Below, piece after piece: positions 56,206 to 64,000 of a DNA stretch of 64,000 bases. Every line of letters begins with the position of its first letter. Positions within the stretch are counted from its first letter, which is position 1. This DNA comes from Calycina herbarum (Eukaryota; Ascomycota; Leotiomycetes; Helotiales; Pezizellaceae): the NCBI GenBank assembly GCA_001414485.1, contig LLEY01000022.1:806001-870000 (forward strand), read 5' to 3'. The notes beneath the pieces are model-generated. The model made no database searches and was not told the DNA's origin. It saw only the letters and a program-made list of their open reading frames with translations. The translations under genes and the position numbers were made by a program.

Positions 56206-56692
56206 CCTGTCTGTCCTTCTCTGAGTTCAAGTACAACCAGACTCTGTCTCCAAAGTAGGATGAAGTTTTAAATAATGTGAGTAACTTGCGTGATGGTATT
56301 TCGTGATCAAATGTATCGTAGTAATGTACATGAGAACCCGATGTTTGATTTACAATGGCTCTGTAATCGTTTCACTCTAGAGTGCAATGTGGATGCAGTG
56401 TGACGAGGTGCGAACCACTAAAGGAGGGGTACCTCCACTTAAGGTAGTGGGTTCGGCAAATCGCTTTTCATGTATCAGACGGGCTGAGAGTTGGAACACA
56501 ATGAAGACGTCACAAATTGAAACACAATTCACCACAAGAGACGAAACAATTTTACAGTATGGGTATGTAATTCCGTCAACTAAACTGATTCCATTTCCTC
56601 GCCGATCCATTTTCCTATCATTAAATAATGTCAATTTTATGTTCATCCTATTCATAACCACCACTCAACCCTCCTACACTTAATGTTTCCAT
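56206..56692. other. Intergenic, cyclase upstream region
   Basis: No gene. A hairpin at 56410-56456: CGAACCACTA opposite TAGTGGGTTCG, with an inner GGAGG/CCTCC. Confidence 0.45.
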
Positions 56693-57155
56693 TTAAAGAC
56701 GGGATTGAGCCGAACCAGCAGCCTGGCTGGTTGGTGCTGGAGCCAACTTCTCAGTAGCTTCCTGAATGCGACGACCCAAGTCCTTGTCAACCTTGGAGAA
56801 CATCTCATATGTTCGCTTACGAGTGTCCTCCTTAGCAGCGCTCAAGTGACCAGAAACATTGCCAACGAAGTTGTCTTGTTGACCTGGTTGAGTGCCCAAA
56901 ACGTTCCAAAGACCATTGGCTTGGACATAATCCTCATCAGTAACCTCTGATAAGAATGAAACAGCAGCGCCAGCCCACTTCTCGTGCTCGTTGGTAGGCT
57001 TGACAGCCTTGTATGTCATGTTGCGGTACGAAGATGGGTAGTTGGGGTTGGCACCATAGTTTCCATTGACAGCCATGAGACCATCACGTTGATATGGGTT
57101 GAAAGCTCTCAATGGTGCGTTGACTGGGATTTGTTGATAGTTGTTCCCCCAAAAT
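56693..57155 (-). pseudogene. Catalase C-terminal fragment with peroxisomal targeting signal
   Basis: The minus-strand frame reads NNYQQIPVNAPLRAFNPYQR, then DGLMAVNGNYGANPNYPSSY, as found near the end of the heme domain of small-subunit catalases. It ends with an Ala/Ser-rich tail closing in SRL, a type 1 peroxisomal targeting signal. About 150 residues are clean and uninterrupted. The heme-binding and active-site parts that should precede them are absent: upstream of about 57155 the frame continues without similarity and meets a TAG, with no ATG and no obvious catalase exon in the next 1.4 kb. I call it a 5'-truncated gene. A distant first exon beyond a very long intron is not excluded. Confidence 0.6.
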
Positions 57156-58626
57156 CTTTGTAAAGAGAGAGCAAGCCACCAAAACCGCCACCTCAGAGAT
57201 CCATCTCGACAGAACTTCTAGTTGCTAATCAAAGTTTCATAATGAAGACTGAGGTACGTACCCTGAAAAACTTCTACTTGTAGTGCATTTAAGTGGCTTG
57301 GTCCCCTAAAACGCTCCAACCAATCCCTTCTTGACAAATCCTGCATTCAGCCTCTATTTGCCTGTCCAGTAGCTCTATCCGTCCGATTTTCTAGACATTT
57401 CCAACCTCAAGTGCCACTGATGTAAAACCAGTACAACGAGGAAAGACGAGCTCAATTCGACCTTCTCATCCTGCATAATGTACCAGGATAGTTTCACTCT
57501 GGGCCCCATTTATAACCTACCATCCAATGCTTTTCCCGCGTGGATTTCGTTTCGACGTTTCTCGGAGTCTTCCCCGACAACATCGCTTCTCCGCCTTTTC
57601 CAAATAACGCCACTCACTACCTTATCCTTATCGTCATCTACAGGGATGGGAATTTTGTAATAGATCATATGCCTCGGACTTTTTTCGCATCAATCAAGGG
57701 ATTCACTTTGAAGTGTACTGGGAGTTGTAAAGTTCATAGACTGTCTTTCAATGGAAATTCAGACTACAACAAACCATCAAATCCGGCTAAACTCCCGTTT
57801 CCCCATATGAGGTGATCATGGCACCTTTTGGTTGGTGTTGCTCGTACGTTGAGGAACAGCTCTCCCTGTCAAGCGACATGGTCCACTATGCGTGGGGCCT
57901 TTTAGGTTGTGGGGTCTTACTTCAGTGGCAGAACATGTCAATCAAATTGACTGGTTGGATTCAGTAAGCAATTGTAGGAATAATCATTCGGGATATGAAG
58001 AGAGGAAAACTGGGGAACATAAATAGAATGGTGCATACAAGCTTTGATGATGAACCACTTCGGCCACATTCCAAGAAACTCCGGGCTCTGCCACTTATTG
58101 AGCGGTGTGTTTGCATGTGCTGTACACACAAAGAAGAGATGCATTGCAGCTGACCCCTCTTTAGGCCAGCGAAGAGATTATTCTCAACCACCCTGATGGC
58201 GGTATGTGATGAGTAAATCCCCAAGAACTATTTAAGGTTGCATTTTCCAGAAGGACTTGCTAGTTAGCAGCCATTCTTCACGTGTTCAAGTTTAATTAAG
58301 TATACGAGCTCCGCTTTACATAGCTGCCGTGTGGACGTTCAAAGTTCGGTGGACTGAATGGGCCATGTAATCGTGTTCCTGAAGATCTAATGCCAAACCC
58401 ATCTCGGGTTTATGCTGCCAAATCTTCATTATCGTACCATCTACATTCTTACTTGATCTCATATGCTTGTACCTCCCAAGCAAACTCCTCCCAATGGAAG
58501 CAAGTGTCATTCCCAAAATCAAAATGCCAGTTGATCCTTCAACGCCTATGATGAGAACGTGATACTCCAATCGAATTACCCAAGGATGACAGGGTGATAT
58601 ACACGGTGATACCCAGCCATCATTGA
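57156..58626. other. 1.5-kb intergenic region
   Basis: Short plus-strand ORFs at 57478-57815 and minus-strand ORFs at 57938-58657 have no recognisable domain. No catalase exons were found here. Confidence 0.45.
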
Positions 58627-59435
58627 TTATGACTCTTGCTGCACAGTTTGCTGTCAAAAATGTTAGCCGATATGTTCAAAGATCCCCCTTTTCTCCTTCA
58701 AGGACAAGTCCAAGAGTAGAGACTTACAACAAGCCAGTCCATTCCCTCATCTACACCCCTTCCATCGACCGCAGAACAAGCAACGATACTCCAATTCCGA
58801 TCTCTCAACTCTCCCAACTTCAAGGCCTCACTTATTTCTCCAGCACCTTTAGCACCCGGTTGATCCTGTTTGTTCGCAAACACCAATAATGCAGCATCCT
58901 TCAACTCGTCTTCATTCAGCATTGCTGCTAACTCTTCCGAAGCCGTGCCCAAACGATCGATATCCGTAGAGTCGATCACGAAGATCACCGCAGCTGTGTT
59001 TGCATAATAACATCGCCAATAGGGTCGAATCGAAGTTTGTCCACCGAGATCCTGAAGATTTTGTCAGACCTAGGAATCGCAGATATGGAAGATGTCTACT
59101 TACCCAAACATTAAAGTTTAAATTCTTGTAGGTGACCGATTCCACATTGAACCCTATCGTTGGTATCGTTGTGACGACTTCTCCAATCTATCCCCGCATC
59201 AGTAAATATCCCCTCCGCACTAGTTCCAATATGATGTACCTTTAATCTATACAAAAGAGTCGTTTTGCCAGCGTTATCCTACGCATATCATAATTAGTAA
59301 TTGAAACATGGTACAAAGTACAAAGTAGACGGAAAGATGGCATAGCTAAACACTACTTACAAGTCCCAGGATCAATATCCTAATTTCCTTCTTTGACCAC
59401 AACATCCCCGACAACCACGATACACTAGCACCCAT
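58627..59435 (-). CDS. ARL1: ADP-ribosylation-factor-like GTPase Arl1
   Basis: Golgi small GTPase that recruits GRIP-domain golgins. Five minus-strand exons: 59361..59435, 59240..59278, 59104..59187, 58728..59051, 58627..58650, giving 181 aa, the usual family length. Gly2 (MGASVSW) is available for myristoylation. Nucleotide-binding motifs: GLDNAGKT split by intron 1, switch 1 [30 protein letters not shown] (switch 2), NKQD and CSA. Arl1 rather than Arf is supported by [12 protein letters not shown] and the C-terminal DWLVQTVQQES. The last exon has only 24 nt. It is divergent from RPL39. Confidence 0.95.
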
Positions 59436-60077
59436 CTTTGCACTGTTGTCCTTTCCTCTCCCAGTTTCACCGCCGTCTTGTCTTTGCCACGGCCTCAAGT
59501 TCCCTTTGACGTGTGCGAGCAGGTGAATTTTGCGCGAAAGTGATGGTGAATTTCGTGGAGGATGTGAGGAGATGGTTGATTAATTCGTTATGTGTTGCGC
59601 GTGGAGATGTAAACACCTCTCGTCTTCGCCTTGTAAAGTATGTATTTCCAACCCAAAACCGACTTGCAGCCTCAAGCTCCGCTCGTTTGGTGGACCGAGC
59701 TAATTGGCCTTAGGCCAGACTCTATCAGGCACTTGGCTGGCGTAAAGCGGCAGTCCACTACTTTGATGGTGTTTGGTAATTAGGCTTGAACTGTTTGGAA
59801 TAAATAGGGGGGTTTTGATTAGAAGGATTGAGAGTTTTTGTTTCTCATGTAACAAAGTTATTTTTGTGAAATTTATCAAGTCATTCACAATCTTTCGAGG
59901 TCTTTTACCTAGTCAGCGCCGCTTTCAGACTCGACCTTTGGAGGAGCCGATCGAACTTCGGAGTTAATACCCACGTGACCCACAGTCATTTTCGAATTTC
60001 TTAGGTAGCGTCCGCGGCAACTTTGGAAACTTCACGACCAAATAACCACAAACCTCGACACCACGACAGCCGTCAAG
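59436..60077. other. Divergent promoter region, ARL1 / RPL39
   Basis: No gene supported; ORFs here are short and overlapping. Confidence 0.5.
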
Positions 60078-60504
60078 ATGCCGGTAAGTTATCATTTTCT
60101 ACAATTCGTTTGATCAGGACACCGAGCGCGAAGAGTCGGGATATCGAATATTGGCAGAGGCCCGTCGGGAGATGAATGGGCGATGCGGCGAACTTGGAGG
60201 TCAAGAGCAATATGCTGACGAGATAATCGCGATACAGAGTCACAAGTCTTTCCGTACGAAGGTTAAGCTCGCCAGAGCCCAAAAGCAAAACAGACCAATT
60301 CCACAATGGATTCGATTGAGAACCGGTAACACCATCAGGTACGATCTCCCCCTCCCTCCTATCAACTACCCCTCCCCAATTCATCGATCTCGATCAACAC
60401 AATCATCACGAAGTTGGATACAGGGCACAGCAGCAGACTAACATTACAATCACAGATACAACGCAAAGAGGAGACATTGGCGTAAGACTCGTATCGGTAT
60501 CTGA
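60078..60504 (+). CDS. RPL39: 60S ribosomal protein L39 (eL39)
   Basis: Exons 60078..60083, 60238..60338 and 60456..60504 give exactly 51 aa, the family length. The first exon encodes only Met-Pro, followed by a 154-bp intron. The rest reads [49 protein letters not shown], nearly invariant among eukaryotes. The protein lines the nascent-chain exit tunnel of the large subunit. Confidence 0.97.
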
Positions 60505-61457
60505 ACGGACAATCTCAGACACAACCTCACTGCATTACTCGACCACATCCTTCGATATTTTCCCTCTTTCGTGTTCTCCTGCCTCGACCATTCAATTTTC
60601 GCAATATCAAAAAAACAAAACGTCTGGATGGAGTGATGGACTTTCGATTTTATGCAGTGGGCTTGGGGATGGGACTGGTTGTCTGATTTGGGATGCTGAT
60701 TGCATGGATGGACGTGGGATGAGGCGTATTCTGTGCTTTGCATGAAGGCAGCTGATTATGAATTGACGCTTTGCCATTCCACTTTGATTTTTATTGCGGT
60801 GATTTTCATGAAATGGGATTTGTGATACTTGCTGGGTGGTGCTCAAAATCCACGAGCGAGGCTCAATCTATTTCCTGTAAACCAGCACCGTTCGACATCA
60901 GCAAGAGGTCGGAATTTACCTCGTGCGATCTCGACCTAGCACTAACTCTTAATTTTAAGGCTTCAGCCCTACGAAATTGGTACCCAGTGGATCTCAATGT
61001 CTGGATTTCCAAACTTTGATCTCTTGCACATCCCCAAGTTGCGCTTTTGCTGAAAGCCCTGCCAAATTATTCCTGAATCTACTCTCCTAACCCAACACGA
61101 CATCCTCAATTTGGAATCACTTAGCCAGGTCTTCCAAGACGCTTGAGCATATGGACTTCTGCTCAACAGGACTGTCTTCCTTTCGTCTCTAACTCCATCT
61201 TTTCTCTGCAAATATAGGGCATCTCAACTGATGAGGAAGAACCTCTGGTGCCCCCCGTGCAAAGAGGTCTGAGGGAGCAAGGAAATCTTACATGACCACA
61301 GGACCACTTCATCAATCATATTTCCCATCTTCGAGTCCCTAAGTAGATTTGAAGTGTCAAACCCGTCACCTTGACATCTCGCTCAATTGGTAGCCATAAA
61401 TTCAGTCTTGGATTCCATGATTTGATCATTCCTTCTGCTTCAAAACGTGAAGCATAT

Positions 61458-61497
61458 CTTGACTTGACTTGACTTGACTTGACTTGACTTGACTTGA
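61458..61497. repeat. (CTTGA)8 minisatellite
   Basis: Eight perfect pentamers. Confidence 0.95.
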
Positions 61498-61805
61498 CTA
61501 GGTTCAAAACAATTATCCCCTAACCATCTTCGCAAAAGAAAAGAACCTTGGAAACGCTGGAAGAATCTGGTGTTGATACGCACTCTGGGATCTCAGAAGA
61601 CAGCATCTCAATGACTGGATGCTGATATTGTAAGAATCCCCGTCATCATCGTTTGAGGTATCCATGAGAGGTAGGTTGACAATATACGAAATAGCCTCGA
61701 GCACTCGAAGTAATTATGTGAACGCGTTTGGATTCACGAAGTCACTTAAATGAATTGTTTAGTATGCTTTTTCTTCTGAATCACAGGCTACGTTCTAATC
61801 ATACT

Positions 61806-61862
61806 CTTTCTTTCTTTCTTTCTTCCTTTCTTTCTTTCTTTCTTCCCTTTCTCTCTTTCTTC
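61806..61862. repeat. (TTTC)n / pyrimidine tract
   Basis: Mostly TTTC tetramers interrupted by TTCC and TCTC. Confidence 0.9.
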
Positions 61863-63077
61863 CTCTCACCCTACTCTTGGAATACCCACACGCCTCAAAG
61901 CAAGAAGAAAATCAACCACACATCTGAATATCAACACCAAACCCTCTCAAGAAGGAAGGAGTATGAATCACCTCCAAAACCCAACCATGCCGCCCATCTC
62001 ACTAACTCTTTACTTACCCACCCAGTATACACAATATCTCATCAATCACAAACCCTTACACTCCCTAAACAAAAAGGTCAGCGAAGAAAGCGATTCACCT
62101 CCAAAAAAGTAACCGGAATCTTAGTTCACAATCACTATTAAACATACAAGCTTATCAACTCAAGAACAAGGACTCACTTTTCGATCCCGAGTAAACTTGT
62201 GAACTTCTACAAGAGGGGGGGGGGGAGTTCGGCTTATTGTGCATTTATAAAAGGAATAAGAAGATGGAAATATTTTAATTGAATAACGGCATCAGTCATG
62301 AAAGGGGGACTTCAGTTTACAGTTTGAAATCGCTCAACAGAAGGAAGGTGCAAAGGAATCAATTTGCTTCATGAGCGCTTGGTAAATGCCAACAGGGGGT
62401 TATCTAAACCGAAAGCTGTCAGAAGTCGCTTGGAGAAAATGTGAATAGGGGAGATTTCGGTTTATGATTACTTCAAGACATGAAAAAGGTGAACTCGGGC
62501 GGCTTAGAAAATACAAGAGGGGTTTGATATATTGTGGATTGAGAATATGGAAGAAGGGATGTAGGAATGAAAATGATTCCAGCCAAGAGAAGAAGAGTAA
62601 TGGCGGAGGGTGTAGACAAGGAAAAACAAGTATACAAGAAGTCACCAGTAATCCTATCACGTAGCAGTACAAGTAGATTATTATGCAAGGTGTTTTTATT
62701 ATGCACGGTGTGTATTTTTTGATGGCCTGTCTATCTACACCAGTGAACCTGAGATAAACACTTCGAAAGTCTCAAGGTGTGTAGAACCCCAGAGTTGGGG
62801 CAACCCGAAACGCCACGCCAAATGAAAAACAAAGGAAAGGAGACGCGTATTGCAAGGCCAAATAACCATGCCGGAATCTACCTTACAAAGCCCACTCCAC
62901 TACCCAGAGACTCGAAACCCGAGGTTTTCACAACTCCGCGTGTATGTCGTAAAAAAAGAAAAGAAAAGCGAGGCAGAAGGCCAAGCAGCGAAGAGGAATG
63001 ACGATTGACCGGGTCTCAATATACATCAAGACGTCTGGCCGTCACATCACCCAACAAATTCACTTTCACGAGCCCGT

Positions 63078-63744
63078 TTAGCGATCCTCGGCCCACTCGT
63101 TCTCTCGGCGGATTTGCTCCTCCTCCTCGGGGGTGAAGTCGTTGGTGATGTTGAAGGTCTTTCGGATTTCCTCTGGAGACTTGCCCTTGATCATGTTGGC
63201 GACGGTCTTGCATCCGACATCCAAGAGTGGCTTGATGTCAAGGTAGTTGGAGGCCTATTGTAGAATGTTAGTAGTGGATTTGTGGCACTGTTCCGATTGA
63301 GGCACTTACGAGGATAATCTCGAAGAGCATCTCCTGGTCGACTTGCATAAACTTCTGGTCCCACTCATCGATGTCGGTGGTCTTCTTGCGGGAATCAGAG
63401 TCGTCATCGGCAGCAGCGGCGGGGTCGTTCTTGTGGTGCTCGCACCACTCGATAACCTTCTTGAGGACGGATTCGTTGACCTTGGAAGAAAAGTTAGTAG
63501 ATGGACAAAGGCGACGGAGAGGTAGTGGAGGCTTACGTTGGGGATTGGGATGTCAGCCTCGGTGGCAGCGTCTCCTAGATCGTCCAACATGTTTTTGATG
63601 AGCATAGATCGCTCGGCGACGGCACGCTCTATTGAAGTCTGTCAGCTCTGTCTTGCGAGAGTGCGATGCGCGGGGCAACTTACCAACGGGGACTGGGGCT
63701 CCATCATTCGAGGTAAGGCGGATCGTGGTGGTACCTTCAGACAT
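63078..63744 (-). CDS. SKP1: SCF ubiquitin ligase subunit Skp1
   Basis: Adaptor linking cullin to F-box proteins in SCF complexes. Minus-strand exons 63684..63744, 63537..63628, 63310..63480, 63078..63254, giving 166 aa. Characteristic segments: [40 protein letters not shown], the acidic [20 protein letters not shown] insert, [20 protein letters not shown], and the C-terminal [19 protein letters not shown] followed by [10 protein letters not shown], which forms the F-box-binding surface. Introns are 55-56 bp with consensus sites. Codon use is C/G-biased relative to neighbours, as in other highly expressed genes here. Confidence 0.97.
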
Positions 63745-64000
63745 GGTGATGGTGTGAAGTGGTGTTGGGTAGTGTATTGGTATGAGTGTGAGTATGAGAG
63801 GTACAAGGTAGGAGGTATTTGTACTGGTTGTACTGGTGGTCGAGATTGATGGTGGGAGAATGGAATGGTTTGTGGAGGGCGGCCTTTTGAGCTTGAGCCT
63901 TTGGGGAAAAGCGCGCTAAGCCTAGTTTGGCCTCCAACCCAAGGCAGCCACTACCCTTGAGCGAACAGTGATTCACGTGCAAATTAGTCGTCACAATAGG
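63745..64000 (-). promoter_or_regulatory. SKP1 upstream region
   Basis: The last 256 bp of the window precede the SKP1 start. No ORF or definable site. Confidence 0.4.

Larger units (their letters stand above)
60505..63077. other. 2.6-kb intergenic region with simple repeats
   Basis: No gene supported. Simple repeats at 61458-61497, 61806-61862 and a G run at about 62214-62225. Several CT- and A-rich stretches. Confidence 0.55.

Noticed and set aside
57478..57815. Plus-strand ORFs with a weak GNF...FF resemblance to catalase
   Set aside because: Opposite strand to the real catalase fragment and the similarity is limited to a few residues.

Overview
The window is from a filamentous ascomycete. 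Genes are split by many short introns (45-130 bp, GTAAGT/GTGAGT donors, CTAAC branch sites). Ribosomal-protein genes have introns near the start codon, and plant cell-wall hydrolases are present. The gene set, short AT-rich palindromic repeats and long gene-poor gaps suggest a Sclerotiniaceae-like leotiomycete (Botrytis/Sclerotinia type); the genus is inferred, not shown. No rRNA, tRNA or CRISPR was found.

Layout. 1-6.7 kb (all +): 3' part of the nuclear exportin CSE1, a CBM1-GH10 xylanase, an SRR1-like protein. 7.0-10.4 kb: a delta-12 fatty acid desaturase relic broken and invaded by miniature elements, with a tandem repeat array at its 5' side. 12.0-22.9 kb: a compact housekeeping block: SDR (-), ISA2 (+), RPL7 (-), ATS1/KTI13 (+), RAD9 (-), F-box protein (+). 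22.9-27.4 kb: gene-poor with diverged duplicated modules. 27.4-39.7 kb: GNAT protein lacking a GH3 domain (-), Mis6/CENP-I (+), serine palmitoyltransferase small subunit (-), mitochondrial RF1-like GGQ protein (+), Ap4A phosphorylase with an in-frame stop (-). 40.1-48.8 kb: GH30 xylanase (-), UstYa-type DUF3328 protein (-), Tyr/Gly-rich secreted protein with Kex2 sites (+), MFS sugar transporter (-). 48.8-53.2 kb: repeat-rich and gene-poor. 53.2-64.0 kb: hypothetical protein (+), cyclase-family protein (-), orphan catalase C-terminus (-), ARL1 (-), RPL39 (+), SKP1 (-).

The strongest candidate for a novel system is the 42.7-48.8 kb neighbourhood. A DUF3328 oxidase-like membrane protein is divergently arranged with a small secreted protein whose Tyr-rich repeats end in KR-EA(EA/AA) processing sites, and a transporter follows. 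This is the gene content expected of a dikaritin-like RiPP locus, but it is unproven. Two xylan hydrolases (GH10 and GH30) share the window but lie 35 kb apart. All exon boundaries were read by eye from splice consensus and protein-family continuity.
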